From NCBI GenBank assembly GCA_022008415.1, contig JAIRBC010000005.1:62001-126000 (forward strand): 64,000 bases of DNA, given 5' to 3'. This document shows positions 33,627 through 42,435 of the stretch, in pieces. The first letter of the stretch is position 1. Each line of letters starts with the position of its first letter. Made by a program: the position numbers and the translations under genes. Source of the DNA: Cerina litoralis. Its GTDB lineage: Bacteria > Bacteroidota > Bacteroidia > Flavobacteriales > Flavobacteriaceae. Under the pieces are notes generated by a model. It was given only the letters and a program-made list of their open reading frames with translations, was not told the origin of the DNA and did not search any database.

Positions 33627-34727
33627 ATGGATATTAGTACGATAAGGTTTTCCCGTAAGGATCCAGCACAGTTCTTCAACACGCTGAACAAGCGCGTTAA
33701 CCAATATTTTAGGGAAAACAAGCTAAAAAAGACTGGAGATTGGCGTTTGTACCTTAAAACGGCAATCATGTTCGCCCTATTTCTAACCCCCTATTTTTTG
33801 TTATTGACGCTCAATCTAAACAATTGGATCAATCTTTTGCTCACTGTGATTATGGGAATAGGAATGGCAGGCGTGGGCATGAACGTAATGCACGATGGCA
33901 ACCACGGATCTTACTCCAACAAAAAATGGATCAATAAATTAATGGGAGGCACCATTTATATCCTAGCCGGAAATGTATACAATTGGCAGGTACAGCACAA
34001 CGTACTGCATCATACCTACACCAATATACCCAACCATGATGAAGATTTGGAGGCAGGCCGGATCTTGAGGTTCTCTGAGCACGCCAAGTGGTACAGATAT
34101 CATAAATTTCAGCAATACTATTCTATCTTTCTATATGGGCTACTGACCTTTAACTGGGCCATTACAACCGATTTTCAGCAAATGTTCCGGTATATGAAGC
34201 GAAAGCTGTCTTACGGCAGCCTCCCCAGTCCCGCAATCAATTGGAGTACTTTGGTTATTTCCAAGATTCTTTACATGACCATTTGGATCGTGCTTCCTTT
34301 GATCTTTATGGATATAGCTTGGTGGAAAGTCCTTTTGGGTTTCTTTGTGATGCACTATGTTGCGGGAGTAATTCTCAGTGTAGTCTTTCAATTGGCCCAT
34401 GTTATGGATGAGGCCGAAACTCCAATGCCCAATGAAGATGGCTCCATGAAAAATACATGGGCCATACACCAGCTGTTTACCACTGTAAATTTCGATACAA
34501 AAAACCATTTGGTAAATTGGTTTACCGGAGGCTTGAACCATCAAGTAGAGCATCATCTTTATCCCAATATTTGCCATATACACTACACCAAAATCGCCAA
34601 AATTGTAAAACAAACTGCAAACGAATTCAATTTGCCCTATCACGAATACAAAACTACCCGAAAGGCCATAATTTCGCACTTTACACATTTAAAGAAACTA
34701 GGGGAAAGACCTGTTTTGGAATATTAA
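33627..34727 (+). CDS. Membrane fatty acid desaturase
   Basis: A 366-residue integral membrane di-iron desaturase. The three histidine boxes are HDGNH (89-93), HNVLHH (124-129) and QVEHH near residues 306-310 (LNHQVEHHLYP). A Gln in the third box is typical of front-end or acyl-lipid desaturases. It introduces a double bond into acyl chains using O2 and an electron donor. The gene lies 9 nt before the haem A synthase gene, so the two O2-dependent enzymes are probably co-transcribed from the shared-box promoter. Confidence 0.9.
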   Translation: MDISTIRFSRKDPAQFFNTLNKRVNQYFRENKLKKTGDWRLYLKTAIMFALFLTPYFLLLTLNLNNWINLLLTVIMGIGMAGVGMNVMHDGNHGSYSNKKWINKLMGGTIYILAGNVYNWQVQHNVLHHTYTNIPNHDEDLEAGRILRFSEHAKWYRYHKFQQYYSIFLYGLLTFNWAITTDFQQMFRYMKRKLSYGSLPSPAINWSTLVISKILYMTIWIVLPLIFMDIAWWKVLLGFFVMHYVAGVILSVVFQLAHVMDEAETPMPNEDGSMKNTWAIHQLFTTVNFDTKNHLVNWFTGGLNHQVEHHLYPNICHIHYTKIAKIVKQTANEFNLPYHEYKTTRKAIISHFTHLKKLGERPVLEY

Positions 34728-34736
34728 TACGAATAA

Positions 34737-35828
34737 ATGTCGTTCATACCCACTGACAGCAACATTCACGACAAACACCAACGTATCATTGCCTATTGGT
34801 TGCTAACAGGGGTCTTAATGATTATTATCCAAGTGTTGCTGGGTGGCATTACCCGCCTTACCGGTTCAGGGTTGTCTATCACGGATTGGGATCCGATTAT
34901 GGGCATTGTACCACCACTTAACCATGAAGATTGGTCGGTTGCTTTTCAAAAATATCAGGAAACCCCCCAGTTTCGGCTCGTGAATTCGCGTTTTACCCTA
35001 GCCGATTTTCAAGGCATTTACTTCTGGGAATGGTTCCATCGCTTTTGGGCCCGCCTACTTGGTTTTGTTTTTATTGTTCCTTTTGTTTTTTTTACGGTCA
35101 GGAAATGGTTCACTCGGCCAATGGTAAAACCTATGATTGTTCTATTCCTTCTGGGGGGACTACAGGGGTTTGTGGGATGGATTATGGTGGCCAGTGGGCT
35201 GACGGGAAGCAACACTAGCGTAGATCATTACAAACTGACCATCCATTTTATCTCTGCCATGGTCCTGCTCTGTTATACGCTGTGGTTCGCCCTTACATTG
35301 CTCTTTGTCGAGCGCCAAAGGACCTATTCGCCACGTCTACGAAGTTTTACCCTATTTATTTTGTTCGTTTTGGGAATACAGTTGACGTACGGAGGTTTTA
35401 TGGCCGGGTTACACGCCTCGCTCGCGGCACCCAACTGGCCCGGTGTAAACGGAAATTTCTTTCCCACTGCCTTGGTTGGAGATGGGTCGTGGTGGTATGG
35501 GCTCACTAGTTCAAGGATCGTCGTTCAATGGATCCATAGAGGATTGGCCTACCTCTTGGCCGTTTCCTTGTTGATTTGGCGGTGGAAAGCCAGAAAAACC
35601 GATAGATCTAAGCCGTTGTTCGGCTTTTCAATTGTTCCGGTCTTCCTGGTGCTACTTCAATTTACGCTAGGGGTCCTGACCGTATTGAACAGCACCTCCC
35701 ATATTCCGGTATTTCTTGCAGTAATCCACCAATTTAATGGTATGTTGCTGTTAATTGCACTTTTTGTCGGCCTGTTTCTTTTGAGGAGAACGGGGGCAAC
35801 TTCAAGGTGGCCCGCCGAAAACCAATAG
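34737..35828 (+). CDS. Haem A synthase (COX15/CtaA family)
   Basis: A 363-residue membrane enzyme converting haem O to haem A for cytochrome oxidases. About eight membrane segments are visible. Conserved signs include GGITRLTGSGLSITDWDPI near the N-terminus, the histidines in FHRFWARLLG and IHFISAM, and the second-half repeat YGGFMAGLHASLAAPNWPG followed by WIHRGLAYLL. The length and motif order are those of COX15. It sits directly downstream of the desaturase. Confidence 0.92.
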   Translation: MSFIPTDSNIHDKHQRIIAYWLLTGVLMIIIQVLLGGITRLTGSGLSITDWDPIMGIVPPLNHEDWSVAFQKYQETPQFRLVNSRFTLADFQGIYFWEWFHRFWARLLGFVFIVPFVFFTVRKWFTRPMVKPMIVLFLLGGLQGFVGWIMVASGLTGSNTSVDHYKLTIHFISAMVLLCYTLWFALTLLFVERQRTYSPRLRSFTLFILFVLGIQLTYGGFMAGLHASLAAPNWPGVNGNFFPTALVGDGSWWYGLTSSRIVVQWIHRGLAYLLAVSLLIWRWKARKTDRSKPLFGFSIVPVFLVLLQFTLGVLTVLNSTSHIPVFLAVIHQFNGMLLLIALFVGLFLLRRTGATSRWPAENQ

Positions 35829-35901
35829 CATTCCATCCACCGGTCGCGGATCTACGACCATTTTACAGCGTATATCGGTCTCTGGAAACAAAATAAAGAA
35901 T

Positions 35902-35946
35902 AAAAGCACTTCTATACTTTTTTTAATTTATTTAGTTTTATATTTG
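35902..35946 (+). promoter_or_regulatory. Promoter and shared palindromic box of the Rrf2 gene
   Basis: AAAAGCA-CTTCTA-TACTTTT (35902-35921) with TATATTTG (35939-35946) 17 nt downstream. Both, and the preceding AAATAAAGAAT, match the desaturase promoter at 33553-33607. The Rrf2 product encoded next is the natural candidate regulator. Confidence 0.6.
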
Positions 35947-36073
35947 TTAGCCTTGAGTGCCGATCGACGCCAAAAATTAGAATGGTATAACAAGTTTATC
36001 CAATCTTCTGGTCCACTTTAGAGGCCTTAAGGATAGTTTTACGGTGCCATAATCTCTTCTAATAGCTTTTAAT

Positions 36074-36505
36074 ATGATAAGCAACACTTGCAAGACCGCC
36101 ATAAAAGCAGTTATCTACATCGCCTCCAGAGAAGAATCTGGAGAAAAATCGGCAGTAAAGGACATAGCCAAGTACATCAATGCAAGTGAGCATACGGTGA
36201 GCAAAATACTACAAAATTTAGTACGCCAAAATATAATCAACAGTATCAAAGGTCCAAATGGCGGATTTTACATCACGGAAAAACAACGTACACAGCCCAT
36301 CCTTACCATCGTGGATACCATTGATGGAAAGGACCTGCTCCATGCTTGTGGGTTAGGGTTGAGCGAATGTTCTTCCGATCGTCCTTGTCCCATACATACG
36401 GATTATATGAAAGGAAAGGAGCTAATTAGGGAATTATTTGCGACCAAATCCATAAATGAGCTATGTAAACCTGTAGAAATTGGTGAGACATACCTAACTG
36501 GTTAA
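36074..36505 (+). CDS. Rrf2 family iron-sulfur regulator (NsrR/IscR-like)
   Basis: A 143-residue regulator with an N-terminal winged helix (about 5-65; SEHTVSKILQNLVRQNIINS) and a cluster-binding loop with Cys92, Cys99 and Cys105 plus His108 (HACGLGLSECSSDRPCPIH). The three-Cys and His pattern is close to IscR and NsrR. The divergence is in the 6-residue first spacing. It directly precedes a CuA subunit and oxidase genes related to NO reductases, so nitric oxide or redox sensing is likely. A palindrome shared with the desaturase promoter may be its operator. Confidence 0.85.
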   Translation: MISNTCKTAIKAVIYIASREESGEKSAVKDIAKYINASEHTVSKILQNLVRQNIINSIKGPNGGFYITEKQRTQPILTIVDTIDGKDLLHACGLGLSECSSDRPCPIHTDYMKGKELIRELFATKSINELCKPVEIGETYLTG

Positions 36506-36683
36506 AAGGTTTTATTTGAAAAACACCACCAGTAAACTACTTCGAGGTAAGGCCTTGGGGGATTAAACCCCATAGAGATTAAAAGCTTTTCTATTAGTAC
36601 GTTACAATTATTTGTGAATAATTTGTTTGAGTACTTTAATGAAAAAGACAACTACTAATTCTAAATCATAAATATTATTTATT

Positions 36684-37235
36684 ATGGAACAACGTTCGAT
36701 CTTGTTGTTATTCTTGGTATTGGCAGGTGCTGCGACCATCGTCTTTACCCTTGTCTATTTATCCTCGAGAAAACCGGAGCGATCGGGGCAAGGAATGTCC
36801 AATCCTTTAAATAAACGATTTTGGTTTTCCCTAATCTTGTTTGTGATTCTGGGGATTTTCTCTTCCGTTACAATTCCCAAATCCCCGTACTACCTTTTCG
36901 CCGATGAAACCCCTACAAAAGTAATTCATGTCTCGGCGATGCAATTTGCGTTTTTTTTATCGGAAAACGCCATCGACCCCAAGAGCCCTTCCAATGAAAC
37001 CATAATGCTGCCCGCTAATAAATTGGTGGAATTTAGGGTTACCAGCATGGATGTAAACCATGGATTCGCAATCTATAACGAGGCAAACAGGTTAATAGGG
37101 CAAACCCAGGCAATGCCCGGTTATGTAAATCGATTGCGCTTTAAATTTAAAGAACCGGGCAAATACAGTATCCTATGTTTGGAATATTGTGGAATGGCGC
37201 ATCAGGTTATGAGGTCTTCATTTGTTGTTAAGTAG
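36684..37235 (+). CDS. CuA-containing subunit II (cytochrome oxidase/NorS-like)
   Basis: A 183-residue membrane-anchored cupredoxin. Two membrane segments (about 5-26 and 47-64) precede a periplasmic domain with a complete CuA set: His126 (VNHGFAIY), Cys165, Glu167, Cys169, His173 and Met176 (CLEYCGMAHQVM). It takes electrons from a cytochrome or cupredoxin and passes them to subunit I encoded next. It is short for subunit II of an aa3 oxidase, and the gene order with a tyrosine-less subunit I and a SCO protein resembles norS of norSY-senC. Confidence 0.88.
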   Translation: MEQRSILLLFLVLAGAATIVFTLVYLSSRKPERSGQGMSNPLNKRFWFSLILFVILGIFSSVTIPKSPYYLFADETPTKVIHVSAMQFAFFLSENAIDPKSPSNETIMLPANKLVEFRVTSMDVNHGFAIYNEANRLIGQTQAMPGYVNRLRFKFKEPGKYSILCLEYCGMAHQVMRSSFVVK

Positions 37236-37257
37236 AATATCGTTAAATATAAAAACC

Positions 37258-38703
37258 ATGGAATCAACTAAATCAAAAAAAATTACCGCGGTCTGGATCC
37301 TAACCGTGCTAGTTTTGTTTATTGTCAGCATTGTATTGGGCATTCTAATGCGCCTAAATCAGGGAGGATCAATAGAACAAACGCCCATTTCCTTTTATAC
37401 AAATATGACCACCCATGGCATGACCATGATTGGTATTTGGTTTGTTGCGGGTATGGCAGCTATAAATTATCTTTTGCAGCGCTACATAAGAACTAGCTTT
37501 ACGATTAACGTTGTTGCCCTAGTGCTCACGGTCATTGGGATACTATTATTTTGGTCTAGTACATTTATAGGAAAATTTCATGCGGCCTGGACCTTTCTCT
37601 ACCCCCTACCCTTTAAGCAAATGGGAGCCGAGTCATGGGCGACACTTATGTTTTTGGTTGCCCTAACCGTTTTAGGTGTGGGTTGGCTAATTTGGAGCTT
37701 GAGTTTAATGACACAGCTTCTGAAAAAATACTCCATTCCCCAAGCATTCGCCTGGCAACATTTTAGGAAAAACCCAAAGTTCGAAACCCCTCCATTTATA
37801 TTGATCACCATGATCACCCTTGTCGGCATCATCGCTTGTTTGATATCGGCCGTAGTATTGATAGTCTTGTTTTTTGCCGAATATTTCTCTAGCGGTACGT
37901 TTGTCAACGATGCATTGCTCATGAAGAATATTACCTACTTTTTTGGACACACAATTGCCAACGAAATGCTGTATTTAGGTTTGGCAGTAATCTATGAGTT
38001 GTTCGGCGAGGTTAGCGGAAGGCCAAAATGGAAAACTACCTGGTACGTAGCCCTAGCCTGGAACTTTACCCTAGTTTTTATCCTTACCGCCTTTTTCCAT
38101 CATTTATATATGGATTTTGTGCAGCCCCAGGGACTGCAGATCGTCGGCCAACTGGCATCTTACCTAGCCAGCCTACCCGCTGCAGGAGTTACGGTATTCA
38201 GTGTTTTTATTGCGGTATACAGAACCGAGATAAAATGGTCGCTCGTCAATTTGTTGTTTTTTATAGGAATCGCAGGATGGGTTATTGGCGGTTTGGGTGC
38301 GGTGATCGATGCAACCATCTCCAATAACTTTGTGCTCCACAATACCCTTTGGGTACCCGCCCATTTTCATACCTACAACGCTATGGGAAACGTATTGTTC
38401 AGTATTGCATTTTTCTATTGGTTTTCAACCCGACAGTTCACACAAAATTTCAAAGTGGCAAAGTATACAAAGTGGACATTGGCCTTACTTTTAATAGGTG
38501 GAATTGGGTTTCTTATGGCATTTTACATCGCTGGGGCAGACTCGGTTCCACGCAGATATAGCATCTATCCATCCGAATTTACCACGGCAGCACCGTTGGC
38601 CAATTTGGGAGCCATTTTTGCTACGGTATATTTGATCGCAATTCTAATTTTCTTCTTTAATATTTCTAAAAGATGTTTAAAGATATTGTCCTTGCCGTCA
38701 TAG
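37258..38703 (+). CDS. Haem-copper oxidase subunit I, NO-reductase-like (NorY-like)
   Basis: A 481-residue protein with about 12 membrane segments. The haem and metal ligands are visible: His53 (TTHGMTM), His231 (FGHTIANE), His281-His282 (FFHHLY), and His369/His371 (AHFHTY). In oxidases a Tyr four residues after the helix VI His is cross-linked to it; here that position is Asn235, followed by Glu236. Loss of the tyrosine is a mark of NO reductases in this superfamily. The start at 37258 is preferred to 37222, which overlaps the previous gene. With NorS-like and SCO genes and an Rrf2 regulator, NO reduction is the favoured function; a B-type O2 reductase is the alternative. Confidence 0.8.
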   Translation: MESTKSKKITAVWILTVLVLFIVSIVLGILMRLNQGGSIEQTPISFYTNMTTHGMTMIGIWFVAGMAAINYLLQRYIRTSFTINVVALVLTVIGILLFWSSTFIGKFHAAWTFLYPLPFKQMGAESWATLMFLVALTVLGVGWLIWSLSLMTQLLKKYSIPQAFAWQHFRKNPKFETPPFILITMITLVGIIACLISAVVLIVLFFAEYFSSGTFVNDALLMKNITYFFGHTIANEMLYLGLAVIYELFGEVSGRPKWKTTWYVALAWNFTLVFILTAFFHHLYMDFVQPQGLQIVGQLASYLASLPAAGVTVFSVFIAVYRTEIKWSLVNLLFFIGIAGWVIGGLGAVIDATISNNFVLHNTLWVPAHFHTYNAMGNVLFSIAFFYWFSTRQFTQNFKVAKYTKWTLALLLIGGIGFLMAFYIAGADSVPRRYSIYPSEFTTAAPLANLGAIFATVYLIAILIFFFNISKRCLKILSLPS

Positions 38704-39425
38704 CGGTAGGATTCGGCCTATTGTTGAACGCCCAATCCGTTTCATCGGGTTTAAAGGAAGAAGCCAATATCTATGGGAAAGTTTTTGATGCACCCTTGAG
38801 GGTTGCCGAAAATGATTCGCTCCTTTTTCATGGGCTCTATAATCGAAAACCCCTGATCTTGGCCTTGGTCTTCACGCGTTGTTATGGGGTGTGCAATCCA
38901 TTTTTGCTGCGGTTGGCAGAATACATACAATTAAGGGACAAGGACGATTCCTTTTCTGTATTGGTCCTTAGTTTTGATCCCAAGGACAGTGTGGATGATA
39001 TGAAACTACTGGGTAAAAGATATGGTCTGGAAAATAATACACAATGGACATTTGCCGTAACAGACAGCATTGAAAGTCTCAATCGATCTATAGGATTTTA
39101 TCCCAGCTGGGACAGCTCGATAGAACAATTTGATCACGATGCCCTTTTGGTAGGAATAAATAATGAGGGATTCATCACAAAAAAACTAATAGGCATAAGA
39201 CAGCCCCACGATCTAGACCTTTTGATTGCCAGTGTGAATAATATTTTTTCGCCAACTTATCGTTTACCCAACAGGAACGCATTGTTCTCATGCTTTAACT
39301 ACGACCCAAAAACAGGTAAAAACACTCCGGGTTTGGGTTTGCTTTTTATCGCCCTTCCGGCAATTGTAACCGTAATCTTACTACTTTCCATCAGTTATTT
39401 TGTTCGCCATAAACCCCTTGGTTAG
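38673..39425 (+). CDS. SCO1/SenC family copper chaperone
   Basis: A 250-residue thioredoxin-fold protein of the SCO family, exported by an N-terminal hydrophobic segment and with a second membrane segment near the C-terminus (about 224-243). The copper ligands are Cys70 and Cys74 (RCYGVCNP) and His155 (FDHDALLVG). It delivers copper to the CuA site of subunit II. Its gene overlaps the end of the subunit I gene by 31 nt, so the three are one transcriptional unit. Confidence 0.88.
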   Translation: MFKDIVLAVIAVGFGLLLNAQSVSSGLKEEANIYGKVFDAPLRVAENDSLLFHGLYNRKPLILALVFTRCYGVCNPFLLRLAEYIQLRDKDDSFSVLVLSFDPKDSVDDMKLLGKRYGLENNTQWTFAVTDSIESLNRSIGFYPSWDSSIEQFDHDALLVGINNEGFITKKLIGIRQPHDLDLLIASVNNIFSPTYRLPNRNALFSCFNYDPKTGKNTPGLGLLFIALPAIVTVILLLSISYFVRHKPLG

Positions 39426-39498
39426 AAGAAGTAACGTAACGGTTGACAAATGAAAAAGGTGGGAAAAATTCGAGATATCGTTTTATTGACCAAAAACC

Positions 39499-40083
39499 AT
39501 GGCAAAAACGGAGAACATAATTTACGCTTCCCTCTTACCGGAAAATAAAAAATGGCGGGCCTATCTGTTGGTGGGGTGTTTGTTTATACTGATCGGATTA
39601 TGGATATTTATGACACCGACCGCAAGCTTTCTTTCCTTGAGTCTATTTTTTAGCCTGGCCCTTATAGTCTTTGGGGCCTTTGAAGTGGTCTTCTCCATAA
39701 AAATTATCCGCAGATCTAAAAATTGGCTAGGGTTCTTAGCTAGAGGCCTGTTCGACCTTGTTATCGGAACGGTACTTTTGTTCAATCCGTTCTCTACAGT
39801 GAATCTTCTACCCTATCTACTAGCCACTTGGATCATTTACAGGAGCATACGCGCCATACTTTTCGCATATCGGCTTAAGTCCTATGGAATCAAGAAATGG
39901 TACCGGAACCTAGCGTTTGGAGCCGGAATCTTGGTTGTTGGGCTAATCCTTTTAGCGCATCCGGTACTGGGCGTACACGGTATCGTCTATAGGGTTGCCG
40001 GGGCGTTTACTTTGTTCGGATTTTTCAATTTCTCAAAGGCATATCAATTGAACAAGCTCGGCGAGCAGGACAAAAACAGTTGA
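39499..40083 (+). CDS. HdeD family (DUF308) membrane protein
   Basis: A 194-residue protein with six membrane segments arranged as three hairpins (about 20-60, 72-112, 128-180), the DUF308 repeat pattern of E. coli HdeD, an acid stress membrane protein. Internal motifs such as FARGLFDLVIGTVLLFNPF (here FLARGLFDLVIG) are typical. It lies before the USP cluster on the same strand, with a gap of 135 nt to the next start that holds a separate promoter. Confidence 0.8.
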   Translation: MAKTENIIYASLLPENKKWRAYLLVGCLFILIGLWIFMTPTASFLSLSLFFSLALIVFGAFEVVFSIKIIRRSKNWLGFLARGLFDLVIGTVLLFNPFSTVNLLPYLLATWIIYRSIRAILFAYRLKSYGIKKWYRNLAFGAGILVVGLILLAHPVLGVHGIVYRVAGAFTLFGFFNFSKAYQLNKLGEQDKNS

Positions 40084-40147
40084 TTGCTAGAAAAACTATC
40101 AGCGCAAAAGTGGGAGGTACCCAAAACCGGAGATTGTCGAATCTACA

Positions 40148-40190
40148 TGACGATTATCATTTGGAACCTTGGCACCATGGCATATTTTTG
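40148..40190 (+). promoter_or_regulatory. Crp/Fnr-type box and perfect -7 element for USP gene
   Basis: TGACGATTATCA (40148-40159) is followed after exactly 23 nt by TATTTTTG (40183-40190), a perfect TAnnTTTG. This is the cleanest of the five promoters with this layout. Its position also fixes the start of the next gene at 40219. Confidence 0.6.
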
Positions 40191-40218
40191 TGGTGTTAAC
40201 CAAAGATTTATAAACGGA

Positions 40219-41061
40219 ATGCGACAAATATTGATACCCACCGATTTCTCAGAAAATGCATGGAACGCCCTTAAATTTGGGCTAGAATTGTTCAAGAATA
40301 CAAAATGCACCTTTCACCTCTTGCACGTAAATCCCATTCCGCCGTATTCCGGTGCGGGAACCGCGGTGCATTCCGCCGCGGAAAATTTTAAGGAAGCTAT
40401 TTTACGGGGAAGCAAAGAAGACCTTCAGGGATTGTTGGGCCGAATAAAAAAAGAACTTCCAAGCAACACCAACCATACCTTTGGGACCATTGCTTTGTAC
40501 GATTATTTTGTGGATGCCGTAAACCGGGAATCGAAAGTCAAAAAAATAGATTTGATCATCATGGGAACCAAGGGTGCAACCGGACTAAAAAAAGTAACGG
40601 TAGGGAGCAATACGGGCGATGTGATCACCAAGGTAAAATGCCCATTGCTGGCCATACCGGAAGATGCAAAATATACCGAGCTCGGGGAAATTGCCTTTCC
40701 GACCGATTACCAAATCGGATTCGACCTGAAGGTGCTGGACACCCTGATAGAAATGGTCACAATGAACAAGGCCGGGCTCCGCATCCTGAACATTTCAAAA
40801 AAAGGGGAGCAATTGAGTGAAGTACAGCAAAACAACAAGGATTTTCTACATGATTATTTGGAGGGGGTAGACCATAGCTTCCATTCGCTCACCGGAACCG
40901 ATCTGGAAACCGCCGTACAATGCTTTACCGAAAGCAGGGATATCGACATGATCGCCATGGTGGCCAAGAACCTGAATTTCTTTCAACGTATTTTGTTCCG
41001 GCCCGAAGTGGAGAAAATAAGCTACCACACCAAGGTGCCGTTCTTGGTACTCCATGAATAG
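40219..41061 (+). CDS. Universal stress protein, tandem UspA domains
   Basis: A 280-residue two-domain USP. The start at 40219 (MRQILIPTDFSENAWNALKFG) is chosen because the longer frame from 40084 begins with TTG, has no USP similarity in its first 45 residues and contains the promoter. The first domain has the ATP loop GTKGATGLKKVTVGSNTGDVI; the second domain (about 145-280) has lost the glycine-rich loop. It is followed by another USP gene after 77 nt. Confidence 0.9.
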   Translation: MRQILIPTDFSENAWNALKFGLELFKNTKCTFHLLHVNPIPPYSGAGTAVHSAAENFKEAILRGSKEDLQGLLGRIKKELPSNTNHTFGTIALYDYFVDAVNRESKVKKIDLIIMGTKGATGLKKVTVGSNTGDVITKVKCPLLAIPEDAKYTELGEIAFPTDYQIGFDLKVLDTLIEMVTMNKAGLRILNISKKGEQLSEVQQNNKDFLHDYLEGVDHSFHSLTGTDLETAVQCFTESRDIDMIAMVAKNLNFFQRILFRPEVEKISYHTKVPFLVLHE

Positions 41062-41138
41062 TTAAACAAAATGTTCGCTGATTCATATCCCGGTATTAGT
41101 TGTTGAACTGATTTAAACAATCATCAAAAAGAAAAGCC

Positions 41139-41987
41139 ATGCGCACCGTATTGATTCCGACCGATTTTTCTGCCAACGCCATGAACGCGATCGAATACGC
41201 TCTAAACCTCTATAAAAACGAACGCACCGATTTTTATATCCTTCATGCGTATGCCGACGAGGCTTATGAAACCTTTGATAAGGAAAACGGCACATTGTCC
41301 TTTAATGAACATACCGCCGCAATCGAAAAAAACGTGGACGCCTCCCTAAACGAACTGATTGGGACCGTTACTAATAGCCGTCGCAATCCCAAACATTCCT
41401 TTAAGTCCCTTATAGCCTTTGAGTCCTTGGTGGACGCGGTAAACGATTTTGTCGACAAAAGGAATATCGATCTCGTTATAATGGGTACCCAAGGAAAAAC
41501 GGGGAATAAAAAAATAACCTTTGGCAGCTATACCGTACAGGTCTTTAAATATGTGCGTTGCCCGGTTTTGGCCATCCCTGGCGATTACGTATTTCAGCAA
41601 CCAAAGAAAATTCTTTTTCCAACCGACTATATGATGCCTTATAAGCGCAGGGAATTAAAGCTGCTGAACACCATGGCAGCCGATTTCAAGTCTGAAATCT
41701 ATTGCCTTTACATTTCGGATTTTGAGACCTTAAGCAATCGACAGGTAGATAACAAACGTTTTCTTCAAGAAGAGCTTTCCAAGGCTTATCTGTTTTTTGA
41801 AACCACACCGGAAGGGAACAAAGCGGAAACCATCCTCGAGAACATTGCCCAAAAGAACATCGACCTTTTGGTAATGATAAATGCCCGTTACTCCTTTTTA
41901 GAGAGCCTGCTGTACCAATCAACCGTTGATCAAATTGCATTGCACCCAAAAATTCCTTTTTTGGTAATGCAGAACCTTCCCAGGTAA
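41139..41987 (+). CDS. Universal stress protein, tandem UspA domains
   Basis: A 282-residue USP starting MRTVLIPTDFSANAMNAIEYA. The first domain has GTQGKTGNKKITFGSYTVQVF near residues 112-132; the second domain is diverged (ILFPTDYMMPYKRRELKLL) and lacks the loop. It may be co-transcribed with the preceding USP. A weaker box TGATTCATATCC lies at 41079-41090 but without a matching -7 element. The convergent thioredoxin gene ends 32 nt downstream. Confidence 0.9.
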   Translation: MRTVLIPTDFSANAMNAIEYALNLYKNERTDFYILHAYADEAYETFDKENGTLSFNEHTAAIEKNVDASLNELIGTVTNSRRNPKHSFKSLIAFESLVDAVNDFVDKRNIDLVIMGTQGKTGNKKITFGSYTVQVFKYVRCPVLAIPGDYVFQQPKKILFPTDYMMPYKRRELKLLNTMAADFKSEIYCLYISDFETLSNRQVDNKRFLQEELSKAYLFFETTPEGNKAETILENIAQKNIDLLVMINARYSFLESLLYQSTVDQIALHPKIPFLVMQNLPR

Positions 41988-42018
41988 CGAAAAGGTGGGG
42001 GAGCCAAGAATAATAAGC

Positions 42019-42318
42019 TTACTGGTGAGACCGTATTATTTTTACAATTTCATCCTTCTGCAATACGCCGGACTGTCTCCATAGCTGTTTCCCATTTTTG
42101 AACAACAACATGGTAGGTACGCCTCGCACATGAAATCTTGACGCTATTGAAGGATTTTTGTCCACATCGATCTTTACTATCTTCACGTTTTCACCAATTT
42201 CGTCCTTCACCTGTTTTAGGATAGGGGCCAACACCTTGCAAGGGCCGCACCAATCCGCATGAAAATCGACCAAAACCGGAACTTTCGAATCTATAATTTT
42301 ATTGAAACTAAGCTTCAT
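42019..42318 (-). CDS. Thioredoxin
   Basis: A 99-residue cytosolic thioredoxin with the active site WCGPC at residues 23-27 (FHADWCGPCKVLAP), the cis-proline in RGVPTMLLF, and the usual IDVDKNP strand. It reduces protein disulfides. It is divergent from the following USP gene, and the Crp/Fnr box between them (42368-42379) also has a TAATTTAG (minus strand, 42337-42344) 23 nt away on this side, so both genes might respond to the same activator. Confidence 0.92.
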   Translation of the reverse strand: MKLSFNKIIDSKVPVLVDFHADWCGPCKVLAPILKQVKDEIGENVKIVKIDVDKNPSIASRFHVRGVPTMLLFKNGKQLWRQSGVLQKDEIVKIIRSHQ

Positions 42319-42367
42319 TATATTGTTATTAAACCTCTAAATTACTAAAATTCACAGGCCGTCAAAC

Positions 42368-42410
42368 TGATCAATATCATGGTGTTTAGAATTTTCACGG
42401 CTTACTTTTA
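42368..42410 (+). promoter_or_regulatory. Crp/Fnr-type box between trx and USP genes
   Basis: TGATCAATATCA (42368-42379), inside ACTGAT...ATCATGG as at 18736-18752, is followed after 23 nt by TACTTTTA (42403-42410). On the opposite side, 23 nt away, the minus strand reads TAATTTAG (42337-42344). A symmetrical site could serve both directions. Confidence 0.5.
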
Positions 42411-42435
42411 AACAATAATCAAAAAATTTCCTGTT

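Noticed and set aside
36581-36600. AAAAGCTTTTCTATTAGTAC before the CuA subunit as a third Rrf2-type box
   Set aside because: Only the left half and spacer resemble the shared box; the right half and the distance to a -7 element do not fit.
41079-41090. TGATTCATATCC before the USP gene at 41139
   Set aside because: The second half-site is imperfect and no TAnnTTTR follows at the right distance; the gene may be read from the upstream USP promoter.
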